Positions 1 to 7,696 of a stretch of DNA of 8,867 nucleotides are shown one piece after another. The stretch is from an uncultured Lachnospiraceae bacterium (GTDB lineage: Bacteria > Bacillota_A > Clostridia > Lachnospirales > Lachnospiraceae), in contig CAJLNC010000101.1 in the NCBI GenBank assembly GCA_905207905.1, forward strand, positions 1 to 8,867, read 5' to 3'. Within the stretch, counting starts at the first letter, position 1; the number at the start of each line of letters is the position of its first letter. The notes under the pieces were generated by a model, which saw only the letters and a list, made by a program, of their open reading frames with translations, had not been told where the DNA came from and did no database searches. A program made the position numbers and the translations under genes.

Positions 1-105
1 GCGGGAATTCATAGTCACCCGGACAACCTCCGTCTGACCCATCAATTCCCGCAGATCCTCCTGAAGCACAAGCCCTGGAAACACATCATAAAAGGCTTTT
101 GCCAT
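1..105 (-). CDS. polC: PolC-type DNA polymerase III alpha subunit, N-terminal fragment
   Basis: Only the first 35 codons are present; the gene runs off the left edge. The peptide starts MAKAFYDVFPGL and continues with an LxxLM-QTEVVRVT pattern. This resembles the start of PolC in Lachnospiraceae, where a short motif like FFDVFP precedes the OB-fold and exonuclease-containing body of the roughly 1450-residue enzyme. PolC is the main replicative polymerase of low-GC Gram-positives. The ATG lies 2 bp after the ispG stop. Its ribosome binding site (GGAG, plus-strand 115-118, 9 nt from the ATG) is inside the last codons of ispG, so translation is probably coupled. An ispG-polC pair is common in clostridia, which supports the call. 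The identification rests on a short peptide and on this context. Confidence 0.85.
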   Translation of the reverse strand, partial: MAKAFYDVFPGLVLQEDLRELMGQTEVVRVTMNSR

Positions 106-107
106 GA

Positions 108-1163
108 TTATTCACTCCAGTTTTCCAATTCCTTCCGCAAAGCTGTAAGAAGCTGATCCTCCGGCACTTTGCGAATCACCTCTCCCTTTTTGATAAGAAG
201 TCCTTCCCCTTTTCCGCCGGCAATGCCAATATCTGCTTCCTTGGCTTCCCCAGGCCCATTTACTACACAGCCCATCACAGCCACCTTCAAATTCAGAGGA
301 ATGTCCGCTACCATCGTTTCCACCTGATTAGCCAGACCAATCAGATCAATCTGCGTGCGCCCGCAGGTAGGACAGGATACCACCTCAATACCGCCGCTGC
401 GAAGTCCCAGGGTCTTTAAAATCAATTTTCCTGCCTTCACCTCTTCCATAGGATCTCCGGTGAGAGAAACCCGAATGGTATCCCCGATACCCTGAGACAA
501 GATGATGCCAAGCCCTACGGAAGATTTGATGGTTCCTGACAGCAGCGTTCCCGCCTCTGTAATACCCACATGAAGAGGATACTCTGTCTGAGAGGCAATC
601 AGCTCATGAGCCTTGGCGCACATCAGAACATCTGAAGACTTAATACTGATCACCAGATTATCGTACCCCATATCTTCAATCCCGGCCACCTGCTGCAAAG
701 CGCTCTCCACCAGTCCCTCTGCTGTGACGCCGGAATATTTCTCCAGGATTTCCTTCTCCAGGGAACCGCTGTTTACCCCTACACGAATGGGAATGCCTCT
801 CTCCTTGGCAGCAGAGACCACGGCCAACACCCGTTCTCTGCTGCCGATATTTCCCGGATTGATCCGGATCTTATCCGCACCGTTTTCAATGGCAGCAATG
901 GCCAGTTTATAATCAAAATGAATGTCCGCCACCAGCGGAATGGAGATCTGGTTCTTGATCTCCTTCAACGCTCTGGCCGCCTCCATGGTAGGCACAGCGC
1001 AGCGGATAATCTCACAGCCGGCTGCTGCCAGCCGATTGATCTGAGCCACTGTGGCCTCCACATCCTCTGTCCTTGTATTGGTCATGGACTGAATCAGAAT
1101 GGGGCTGCCCCCTCCAATCACTTTATCTCCGATATGAATTTTTCTAGTACAATCACGAAACAT
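108..1163 (-). CDS. ispG: 4-hydroxy-3-methylbut-2-enyl diphosphate synthase (flavodoxin/ferredoxin-dependent)
   Basis: IspG (GcpE) converts 2-C-methyl-D-erythritol 2,4-cyclodiphosphate to HMBPP, the penultimate step of the MEP isoprenoid pathway, in the cytosol with an Fe-S cluster. The N-terminal TIM barrel shows GGGSPILIQSMTNTRTED, then CEIIRCAVP and ADIHFDYKLA. The C-terminal cluster domain has CPTCGR (C264, C267) and MGCVVNGPGE (C299, E306). These match the E. coli cluster ligands C270, C273, C305 and E312 with a constant offset. At 351 residues it is the short bacterial form without the extra central domain seen in plants. The frame stays open to an ATG at 1196, but I chose 1163. GGAGGA sits 6 nt upstream of it, and the protein then starts MFRDCTRKI as family members do. 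ppk lies 36 bp upstream and polC follows after 2 bp. Confidence 0.96.
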   Translation of the reverse strand: MFRDCTRKIHIGDKVIGGGSPILIQSMTNTRTEDVEATVAQINRLAAAGCEIIRCAVPTMEAARALKEIKNQISIPLVADIHFDYKLAIAAIENGADKIRINPGNIGSRERVLAVVSAAKERGIPIRVGVNSGSLEKEILEKYSGVTAEGLVESALQQVAGIEDMGYDNLVISIKSSDVLMCAKAHELIASQTEYPLHVGITEAGTLLSGTIKSSVGLGIILSQGIGDTIRVSLTGDPMEEVKAGKLILKTLGLRSGGIEVVSCPTCGRTQIDLIGLANQVETMVADIPLNLKVAVMGCVVNGPGEAKEADIGIAGGKGEGLLIKKGEVIRKVPEDQLLTALRKELENWSE

Positions 1164-1168
1164 ATGCA

Positions 1169-1174
1169 TCCTCC
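1169..1174 (-). promoter_or_regulatory. ispG ribosome binding site that fixes the start
   Basis: On the minus strand this reads GGAGGA. It ends 5-6 nt before the ATG at 1163, which is ideal spacing. The in-frame ATG at 1169 overlaps this site and the ATG at 1196 has no comparable site, so 1163 is favoured. Confidence 0.8.
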
Positions 1175-1199
1175 ATTTTCCGAAACTGTCAGTCAACTG

Positions 1200-3326
1200 C
1201 TACTCGGAAGGCTCCGCAGGGATAAACACCCGGCTTAAGGCAGGATCTGCCTCCCGCTTTGCCCGTTCTCTGGCTTCCTCGCAGAAATAAGCCTGCGCCC
1301 CCAAAAGAGCCTTTCCCCTCTTATCAATCTTCTCATATACATTGTCCGAATTCAGCTCATGAGCTTTTAAGGTATCTGCCAGCTGAATATCCAGAATATG
1401 CTTTACTTCCTCTTTCAAATCCGGATCCTCCACCGGGAACAGAATCTCCACTCGTTTATCCAGATTCCTGGGCATCCAGTCCGCGCTTCCCATGTAGACC
1501 TCCTCCTGATCGCCGTTTTGGAAATAAAAGATCCGGCTGTGTTCCAGAAAAGTACCTACCAGAGAGCGCACGGTGATATGTTCACTCACTTTTGGAATTC
1601 CTACCTTGAGGCAGCAGATGCCGCGGATAATCAGATCAATCTTTACCCCTGCGGCAGAGGCCTCATACAGCGCTTCTATAATCTCCCTGTCGCAGAGAGA
1701 ATTCATCTTTGCCACAATCCTGGCCGGCCGTCCTGCCCTGGCATGATCTGCTTCCCTCCGGATCAGCATAAGGAATTTATTCCGCAGCCAAATGGGAGCC
1801 AGCACCAGACGGTTCCACCGCTTTGGCTCCGAATATCCGGACAGCATATTAAACACAGCCGTTGCATCCTCTCCAATCACTTCCGAACAGGTCATGATAC
1901 CGCAGTCGGTATACAGCTTGGCAGTGGAATCGTTATAATTTCCTGTACCCAGATGAACGTACCGCCGAATCCCATCCTCCTCTCTGCGTACCACCAGAGT
2001 AATCTTGCTGTGGGTCTTTAAACCCACCAGACCGTAAATTACATGACAGCCCGCTTTCTCCAGCATCTTGGCCCAAATAATATTGTTCTCCTCATCAAAT
2101 CTGGCCTTCAGCTCCACCAGCACGGACACCTGCTTGCCGTTCTCCGCAGCCTGCGCCAGGGCAGCCACAATAGGCGAATGACCGCTGACCCTATACAACG
2201 TCTGCTTGATAGCCAGTACCTGTGGATCCTTTGACGCTTTCCGCACAAAATCCACCACCGGATCAAAGCTTACATAAGGATGATGCAGGAAAATATCTTT
2301 TTTCCGAATAGCGGCAAAAATATCCGGCTCTTCCATCAGCGCCGGTATGGGCTGAGGCTTGTAGGGCGGTGTTTTTAAATGATCAAATCCCTCCATCCCA
2401 TACATCTTCATCAGAAAAGTGAGATCCAAAGGACCATTGATCGAATAGATCTCCTCTGACTTTACTGCAAACTCTTTTTTCAGGATCTTCAGCAGTTTTT
2501 CATCCATCTTATCCTCGATCTCCAGACGAATCACCTCGCCCCATTGCCGCTTCTTTAACTGCTTCTGGATCTCTTTTAAAAGGTCTGAGGCCTCATCCTC
2601 ATCAATGGTCAGATCCGCATTCCGCATGATCCGGTAGGGATGAGCGCTCACCACATCATAATTTAAAAACAGCTTCTCAATATTCCGCTCAATCACTTCT
2701 TCCAGCAGGATGCCTGCACGCTTTCCCGGCTCCTTCCCCGGAAGCTCAATCACTCTGGGAAGTACTGCCGGAACCTGAACTGTGGCAAATTCTGCTTTTT
2801 CCTTAGCTCCCTTTTTTGAGATCAAAGCGCCGATATTCAAAGTTTTGTTTCGAATCAGGGGAAAGGGCCTGGAAGAATCCATGGCCATAGGAGTCAACAC
2901 TGGATATACATTCTCCTCAAAATACCGGTCCACATACGCGCTCTGCTCTTCTGTCAGGGACTCATGGGCCGTCACCATCTCCCATCCTGCGTTTTTCAGG
3001 CTGGGAAGCAGCGATCGGTTGTAGGTAGAGTACTGAAGTCCCACCAGATGGTGAGCTTTCTCCTGAATCTTCTCCAGCTGTTCCTCCGGTTTCATTCCGG
3101 AGATATCCGGCTTTGCGTATCTGGCATGAACCATATCTTTTAAAGAAGCCACCCGGATCATAAAAAACTCATCCAGATTGGAGGCCGTGATACTTAAAAA
3201 CTTCAACCGTTCAAAAAGAGGATTGGTCTTGTCTCTGGCCTCACCTAAAATACGCATATTAAAATCCAGCCAGCTTAATTCCCGGTTGGTGTAATATTCC
3301 GGTTTTGTGTAATCTATGGATGCCAT
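1200..3326 (-). CDS. ppk: Polyphosphate kinase 1
   Basis: PPK1 reversibly transfers the gamma phosphate of ATP to growing inorganic polyphosphate through a phosphohistidine intermediate. The 708 residues show the four-domain order of the family. The N domain has the YYTNRELSWLDFN motif and SNLDEFFMIRVASL (about residues 10-110). A head domain follows (about 110-325), then two phospholipase-D-like C domains (about 330-700). H439 in GLKTHSK and H458 in YVHLGTGNYN correspond to E. coli H435 (phosphorylated) and H454. H596 in LEHSRIFYF corresponds to H592. The offset of 4 is constant, so the catalytic apparatus looks intact. The length is normal. The start has AGGAGG 8 nt upstream, overlapping the stop of the ppx-like gene (12 bp gap), so the two are probably translated together. 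ispG follows 36 bp downstream. Confidence 0.98.
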   Translation of the reverse strand: MASIDYTKPEYYTNRELSWLDFNMRILGEARDKTNPLFERLKFLSITASNLDEFFMIRVASLKDMVHARYAKPDISGMKPEEQLEKIQEKAHHLVGLQYSTYNRSLLPSLKNAGWEMVTAHESLTEEQSAYVDRYFEENVYPVLTPMAMDSSRPFPLIRNKTLNIGALISKKGAKEKAEFATVQVPAVLPRVIELPGKEPGKRAGILLEEVIERNIEKLFLNYDVVSAHPYRIMRNADLTIDEDEASDLLKEIQKQLKKRQWGEVIRLEIEDKMDEKLLKILKKEFAVKSEEIYSINGPLDLTFLMKMYGMEGFDHLKTPPYKPQPIPALMEEPDIFAAIRKKDIFLHHPYVSFDPVVDFVRKASKDPQVLAIKQTLYRVSGHSPIVAALAQAAENGKQVSVLVELKARFDEENNIIWAKMLEKAGCHVIYGLVGLKTHSKITLVVRREEDGIRRYVHLGTGNYNDSTAKLYTDCGIMTCSEVIGEDATAVFNMLSGYSEPKRWNRLVLAPIWLRNKFLMLIRREADHARAGRPARIVAKMNSLCDREIIEALYEASAAGVKIDLIIRGICCLKVGIPKVSEHITVRSLVGTFLEHSRIFYFQNGDQEEVYMGSADWMPRNLDKRVEILFPVEDPDLKEEVKHILDIQLADTLKAHELNSDNVYEKIDKRGKALLGAQAYFCEEARERAKREADPALSRVFIPAEPSE

Positions 3327-3334
3327 CTTCCCTT

Positions 3335-3340
3335 CCTCCT
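3335..3340 (-). promoter_or_regulatory. ppk ribosome binding site overlapping the upstream stop codon
   Basis: Minus-strand AGGAGG lies 8 nt before the ppk ATG and shares bases with the TAG stop of the preceding ppx-like gene (3339-3341). This arrangement is typical of translational coupling or re-initiation within an operon. Confidence 0.75.
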
Positions 3341-4883
3341 ATATTTTCTTTTTCTGTTTAATCACCGGATGCACATTGAACACTTCTTCAAAAAACTCTA
3401 CCTTTTCCTCCAGGGTTCCCTTTTCCAGCGTTAGATCTTCCTGCGTATTTACCACAATCGCCAGAGTATCCTCCCGCAGAGTCACTGTAAAATCCCGGCA
3501 CTTCTGTTTATGGCTCCGGTCCAGGGCATTGGCCACCCGCAAAATGGCGGTAAGCTTGGCAATCACCAGATACTCTTCACGGCTCACATAACTGGCAGCT
3601 GCCAGCTCATCATAATAGCAAAATTCCAGCGTATTGAACCGCACCACATTGGCAATGATCTTCCGCTCAGCATGGGACAGACCGATGATCTCCGTTGCCA
3701 TAATGATATTGTAAGCACACTCTGCCACATCTGCCAGGCTGATATACTTTCCGCAGTTGTGAAGGATCACGGAAACCTGCAAAAGCAGCCGCTCTCTCTG
3801 TCCCAATCCATGAATCTTTTTCATTTTATCGAAAATCTGCAGGGTAATATCCTCCAGATTACGGATATGGGGCATATTACTCTTATATCGTTTTGCAATC
3901 CCCCTGGCAGCGGCAATAATATCTTCATCAAAACTGTGGTTGGAACGAAGCATCTTGTTTGCCACTGCATAATCGTAACACAGCCCGTCATTCAGGCTGA
4001 TATCCGGCAGCCAGATCACCTCAGCCCCGGTCTTCTCCAGCAGGCAGCGGCAAAAGATGGCGGAGGAACCCACAAAAGGAGCCGCATCTGCAGAAATCTC
4101 AAATTCGCCAGTCAGCTCATCCGGGTTCAAGGACACCAGCTTTGGATACACCTCCATAAACTCCTCCCTGCCTATAATCGGGATGGAAAAGCCATCTTCC
4201 TTATTTTTAGTAAGCACCTCCGAAAGCTCATTGTTCAGAAGAATCAAATTTTTGATCTGCCGGTCTTTCTGGTACAGCCTTGCAAAACCATTCATCTCAT
4301 GCTCCATCAGCTCCAGCACCAGCGCTTCAAAATGCTGGTTGTTTTTTGCCATTGGCATAAACCGTTCTCTGGTGCTCACCTTTCCCATACGGATATTCTG
4401 GGTAGTGATCAGCTTGTCATTGTCAAACACAGAGATCTGAACACTGTTTCCACTGATATCTACGATGGCGGTTCCGCTCTGGATAATCGTCTCAAAGGCA
4501 TTGCTCTCTGAGGCAATGCTCTTATAATCCAGGAAGCGCTGTTCGGAATTGCTTAAGATCTCAATCTTCAGTCCGGTTTGCTTCTCGATGTAATCCCTGG
4601 TGATGATCATAGCCCGCAGCTCCCGAAGAGCGCTGGTGGCGCAGAGACGGTAAGCATCTGCCCGATACCCTTCCATCATCCGCTTAAATTCCCGAAGCAC
4701 CTGGCAAAGCTCTTTCACCTTCTCCACCGCCAGCTGTCCCTTGCTGTAAGCATCCACGCCGAGATTAAGTCTGGTGCTCACACAGTCGATCTCTTTCATT
4801 CCCTTTCTGGGAGATACCTGAAAAATTTTCATCTCCGTCTCAGTGGAGCCAATGACAATCGCTGCAAACACTTTCACTGCCAT
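3339..4883 (-). CDS. Ppx/GppA-like protein with C-terminal HD-like domain, degenerate active site
   Basis: The 514-residue protein has the layout of exopolyphosphatase/guanosine pentaphosphatase proteins. An ASKHA-type two-lobed N-terminal part covers about residues 1-300 and a helical HD-like part covers about 310-475. The first phosphate loop reads FAAIVIGSTETE (6-17), TSALREL is at 83-89, SNSEQRF at 111-117 and VDISGNSVQ at 141-149. In the C-terminal part are VILHNCGKYIS (372-382), LSHAERKIIANVVRF (402-416) and ANALDRSH (451-458). Exopolyphosphatases of this family cleave terminal phosphates from polyphosphate, which fits the adjacent ppk. Several normally acidic catalytic positions are replaced (V10, Q115, Q149), and the HD pair is HN (H375-N376). 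The activity may therefore differ or be absent. The start has AGGAG 6 nt upstream, inside the last codons of the ATPase gene (3 bp gap). The family is confident; the exact function is not. Confidence 0.88.
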   Translation of the reverse strand: MAVKVFAAIVIGSTETEMKIFQVSPRKGMKEIDCVSTRLNLGVDAYSKGQLAVEKVKELCQVLREFKRMMEGYRADAYRLCATSALRELRAMIITRDYIEKQTGLKIEILSNSEQRFLDYKSIASESNAFETIIQSGTAIVDISGNSVQISVFDNDKLITTQNIRMGKVSTRERFMPMAKNNQHFEALVLELMEHEMNGFARLYQKDRQIKNLILLNNELSEVLTKNKEDGFSIPIIGREEFMEVYPKLVSLNPDELTGEFEISADAAPFVGSSAIFCRCLLEKTGAEVIWLPDISLNDGLCYDYAVANKMLRSNHSFDEDIIAAARGIAKRYKSNMPHIRNLEDITLQIFDKMKKIHGLGQRERLLLQVSVILHNCGKYISLADVAECAYNIIMATEIIGLSHAERKIIANVVRFNTLEFCYYDELAAASYVSREEYLVIAKLTAILRVANALDRSHKQKCRDFTVTLREDTLAIVVNTQEDLTLEKGTLEEKVEFFEEVFNVHPVIKQKKKI

Positions 4884-4886
4884 AGT

Positions 4887-6230
4887 TTACTCCTTTCCCT
4901 CCGGTATTCCCAGAAGATAATCGATAAACTGCTGTGCTGTGCGTCCTGACAGGCCTCCATGGCTAAGTTCCCATTTGTTGGCCTCCAAAAGCAGCTCCTC
5001 CTCCGGTATCGTCACACCGTGCCGCTTTGCCAGCTCCGTCACAATATTCTGGAACTGTTTTTTATCCGGCGCTCCAAAATAGATGCTGACGCCAAAACGG
5101 TAAACCAAGGACAGCTTCTCCTGCACGGTGTCCGAGGTGTGCATATCCTGCCGGATTCCTTCTTTGTCAGAATAATTTTCCCGTATCAAATGACGGCGGT
5201 TGGAGGTGGCATAGATCAAAATATTGTCCGGCTTTTTCTCCAGCCCCCCTTCGATCACAGCTTTCAGATACTTATATTCTACCTCAAAATCCTCAAAAGA
5301 TAAATCATCCATATAGATAATAAATTTGTAATTTCTGTTTTTGATCTGAGCAATAATATCGTTCAGATCCTGAAACTGATGCTTGTACAGCTCAATAATT
5401 CTCAGCCCCTGATCGTAATAGCGGTTTAAAATCCCCTTGATACTGGAAGATTTTCCGGTACCTGCATCCCCAAAAAGCAGACAATTGTTGGCCCGCCTTC
5501 CCTGGACAAAGGCCTCTGTATTTTCAATGAGCTTTTTCTTTGGGATTTCATATCCCACCAGATCCTCCAGATACACATGAGCTATGTTGGTGATCGGAAC
5601 GATCCGGGCGCCTTCCTCTGTGTGGTTCACCCGAAAGGCCTTATGAAGCCCGAATTTTCCCACACCGAATTCCTTATAAAACTGCTCCATATTCTGTTTA
5701 AACTCTTCCGGCGACTGAGCCTTTGCAAGCGCTGCGCTTAACGTACCGATTCGATCCCGGATCCGCCGGTTAAAGATCTTTCGTTCTCCCTCCGCATTGG
5801 CATAATCCGCCACCATAGAATAAATGGAGACTTGAAGCTCCTCCTCGATTTCCTGGAAATCCCAGGAAAACAGCTCCATAAAAATTTCAAAATCATGAAG
5901 GGCGATCCGGTTGATGCCTCCCTCCACAGCTCCATGGATCTCACAGGCCTTGCTGTAAGCATTTTCATGATACACCAAAAGATAGGTAAGATAACAGTGC
6001 CACAGATTTCCGGAAAATCCATGGGACTCTGCCACCTCGATCAGCTCCTGCATACAGGAAAAATAATCCTTCTGCAGCTGCGCCTTATCATAAGCGGAAA
6101 AACAGTAACCCTCACCTTCCTGCTCCCGCTGCTGATCGGAAAATTCCATATTTAAAAGCACCATTTCCAGACGTCCAAGAAGGCTCTCCTCCTCTGTGCG
6201 GTATAAAATCAGTTCTCCCAGCTTTCCCAT
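4887..6230 (-). CDS. AAA+ ATPase, DUF815 type, function unknown
   Basis: The protein has 447 residues. The N-terminal part, about 1-195, is rich in predicted helix and resembles nothing I recognise. From about 200 it follows the DUF815 (PF05673) pattern. HVYLEDLVGYEIPKKKL leads into Walker A GDAGTGKS (254-261) and Walker B FIIYMDDLSF (303-312). The sensor-1 region is IYATSNRRHLI (339-349), with Asn344. RQDMHTSDTVQEKLSLVYRFG (360-380) carries a possible arginine finger, and GLSGRTAQQF (426-435) is a sensor-2-like segment. No signal peptide or membrane helix is apparent. The family is a predicted cytosolic ATPase without an established role that I know of. Linkage to the ppx-like gene (3 bp) and ppk suggests a link to polyphosphate, which is inference. 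The start is the first ATG; GGAGG lies 11 nt upstream, rather far, so the start is less certain. Confidence 0.88.
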   Translation of the reverse strand: MGKLGELILYRTEEESLLGRLEMVLLNMEFSDQQREQEGEGYCFSAYDKAQLQKDYFSCMQELIEVAESHGFSGNLWHCYLTYLLVYHENAYSKACEIHGAVEGGINRIALHDFEIFMELFSWDFQEIEEELQVSIYSMVADYANAEGERKIFNRRIRDRIGTLSAALAKAQSPEEFKQNMEQFYKEFGVGKFGLHKAFRVNHTEEGARIVPITNIAHVYLEDLVGYEIPKKKLIENTEAFVQGRRANNCLLFGDAGTGKSSSIKGILNRYYDQGLRIIELYKHQFQDLNDIIAQIKNRNYKFIIYMDDLSFEDFEVEYKYLKAVIEGGLEKKPDNILIYATSNRRHLIRENYSDKEGIRQDMHTSDTVQEKLSLVYRFGVSIYFGAPDKKQFQNIVTELAKRHGVTIPEEELLLEANKWELSHGGLSGRTAQQFIDYLLGIPEGKE

Positions 6231-6280
6231 ACGATATCTTCCCTCCCGTATTTTTCCGTCCTTTTTATGCGAAGTACCAA
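6231..6280. other. Short gap between pheA and the ATPase gene
   Basis: This 50-bp gap is the largest inside the leftward block. Read on the minus strand it holds the ribosome binding site GGAGG for the ATPase gene and A-rich runs. I see no stem-loop followed by a T-run and no clear promoter, so read-through from pheA is plausible but not proven. Confidence 0.5.
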
Positions 6281-7411
6281 TTAATAGTTACCTAAAATCT
6301 TCATGTTGATGGCCTCTTCCCGAATCCCCCTAAGGGCATTCTTTACGCTGCTGTCATTTAAATTTCCGTCAAAATCAATAAAAAACCGATACTCCCAGTT
6401 CCTGCCGATAATAGGTCTGGATTCAATACGGTTCATATTCAGATTATTATAAATAAAATGTGACAGAATGTTGTAAAGGGAACCGCTGCAGTGCGGAGTC
6501 TCAAAACAGATGCTGATCTTTCGGGCATCTTTCTGAAAAATTCTCTGATTCGTCACAATGATAAAACGAGTGGAGTTGGCTTCATTAAAGTACACATGGT
6601 CTGCCAGTACCTCCAGCCCAAACCGCTTTGCTGCAAAAGCGCTTCCGATGGCCGCCTGATTTTTTTTCTGGTCATCCGCCACCTTTTTCGCTGCCAGGGC
6701 CGTATTATCGTAGGGAACCTGACGCCATTCCGGATGAGCATCCAAAAACTGCTCACACTGAGATAATGCCTGGGGATGGGAGTATACTTCTGTAATATCA
6801 GAAAATCTGGTTCCCGGCAATCCCATGAGCACATGCTCGCATTTTACCACCTGCTCCCCCACAATATAATTTTCAAAATCCACCAGCAGATCGAAATTGT
6901 CCGCCACAATGCCTGCGGAAGAATTTTCAATAGGAAGCACTGCGTAATCTGCCGCCCCTTCTGCAATGGCCTCCATGGCATCCCGGAATCTTTTTACATG
7001 AAAGGAATTAACCGCATCTCCAAAGTAGGCGCACATGGCCGCATGGCTGTAGGCCCCCTCCACTCCCTGAAAAACCACCCGGATATTCTCTTTCTCAATC
7101 TCATCCACTCCGATAAAGGGCAATCTCCCTGCCACCCCGTTTTTAGTCAGAAGCTGATACTGCTTCTTCCGGCTCATGGACATAATCTGACCAAACAGTT
7201 CCGCCACTCCATGGCGATTAAACTCATTGTGGGTCATGGCAGAGAGGGTCTCCAGTTTTGCATGCTCCCGTTCCTTGTCAAAAACTTTCTTTCCTGTATG
7301 AATTTTAAACTCCGCCACCTCTTCGCTGATGGCCATTCGCTGCTCAAACAGCTCTACGATTCTGCTGTCAATCTCATCAATCTGATTTCGAAGTTCCAAT
7401 AAATTTTTCAT
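6281..7411 (-). CDS. pheA: Bifunctional chorismate mutase/prephenate dehydratase (P-protein)
   Basis: This enzyme makes phenylpyruvate from chorismate through prephenate, the committed branch to phenylalanine. With the chosen start it has 376 residues. The chorismate mutase domain (about 1-85) begins LLELRNQIDEIDSRI and shows the AroQ pattern R8, R25, K36, D45 and E49, matching the E. coli residues R11, R28, K39, D48 and E52. The prephenate dehydratase domain (about 110-290) has FQGVEGAYSH, LPIENSSAG and the diagnostic NSTRF (TRF at 281-283). The C-terminal ACT domain carries GSLYNIL (310-316) and ESRP (330-333), the phenylalanine-binding motifs, so feedback inhibition by phenylalanine is expected. 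An in-frame ATG at 7432 exists, but the one at 7411 has GAGGAG exactly 6 nt upstream and gives the usual N-terminus. It is the first gene of the leftward block. Confidence 0.97.
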   Translation of the reverse strand: MKNLLELRNQIDEIDSRIVELFEQRMAISEEVAEFKIHTGKKVFDKEREHAKLETLSAMTHNEFNRHGVAELFGQIMSMSRKKQYQLLTKNGVAGRLPFIGVDEIEKENIRVVFQGVEGAYSHAAMCAYFGDAVNSFHVKRFRDAMEAIAEGAADYAVLPIENSSAGIVADNFDLLVDFENYIVGEQVVKCEHVLMGLPGTRFSDITEVYSHPQALSQCEQFLDAHPEWRQVPYDNTALAAKKVADDQKKNQAAIGSAFAAKRFGLEVLADHVYFNEANSTRFIIVTNQRIFQKDARKISICFETPHCSGSLYNILSHFIYNNLNMNRIESRPIIGRNWEYRFFIDFDGNLNDSSVKNALRGIREEAINMKILGNY

Positions 7412-7417
7412 ACGCTG

Positions 7418-7423
7418 CTCCTC
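7418..7423 (-). promoter_or_regulatory. pheA ribosome binding site that fixes the start
   Basis: Minus-strand GAGGAG lies 6 nt before the ATG at 7411. The upstream in-frame ATG at 7432 is preceded only by an A-rich run without a purine-rich GGAGG-like site. This favours the shorter protein. Confidence 0.75.
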
Positions 7424-7663
7424 TTCTGCCATACATTTTTTCTCTCTGTTTTTCCGTCTCGTCTTTTCCTCTCAGTTTTTGTCAGCCCCACGGTTTTATT
7501 ACAAGCCCCCGCCCATTTGGCTCATAGAAATCGAGCGTATCCGTTTTCTCTTACAACAGCCCCGCTGCCTTCTTGGTTTTCTGATGGTGCAGACAATTCC
7601 CGAATAAAATCTTCCGTTTTTGGACAAACTGATTACTGTTCACACAACATCATCCCGTCAGGT

Positions 7664-7678
7664 GGTTTGAGCCAAACC
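7664..7678. promoter_or_regulatory. 15-bp dyad overlapping the candidate -35 box
   Basis: GGTTTG-AGC-CAAACC is a perfect inverted repeat with 6-bp arms and a 3-bp centre. It covers the candidate -35 element of the CmpB-like gene, where a repressor or activator could bind. It is not followed by a T-run, so it is not a terminator. No regulator is identified; an arm of this length can also occur by chance. Confidence 0.35.
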
Positions 7679-7696
7679 GGGAAACAACCCTATAAA
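7667..7696 (+). promoter_or_regulatory. Candidate sigma-A promoter for the CmpB-like gene
   Basis: TTGAGC at 7667-7672 (4 of 6 bases match the -35 consensus) is followed after an 18-bp spacer by TATAAA at 7691-7696 (5 of 6 match the -10). Transcription would start near 7703, only a few bases before the ribosome binding site AGGAGG at 7707-7712, giving a leader of about 17 nt. That is short but possible. Confidence 0.45.

Noticed and set aside
1164..1199. A separate promoter or terminator between ppk and ispG
   Set aside because: The gap is only 36 bp and holds mainly the ispG ribosome binding site; small ACTG/CAGT matches are too short to support a structure.
1398..2021. A 207-codon open frame on the plus strand, opposite ppk
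   Set aside because: Antisense to the catalytic part of ppk, with no recognisable protein pattern.
3510..4511. A 333-codon open frame on the plus strand, opposite the ppx-like gene
   Set aside because: It lies wholly antisense to a well supported gene, has no family-like motif, and is low-complexity in the way of antisense frames in moderate-GC genes.
6776..7402. A 208-codon open frame on the plus strand, opposite pheA
   Set aside because: Antisense to the chorismate mutase and dehydratase domains and rich in His and Cys without motif order; a by-product of the pheA codons.
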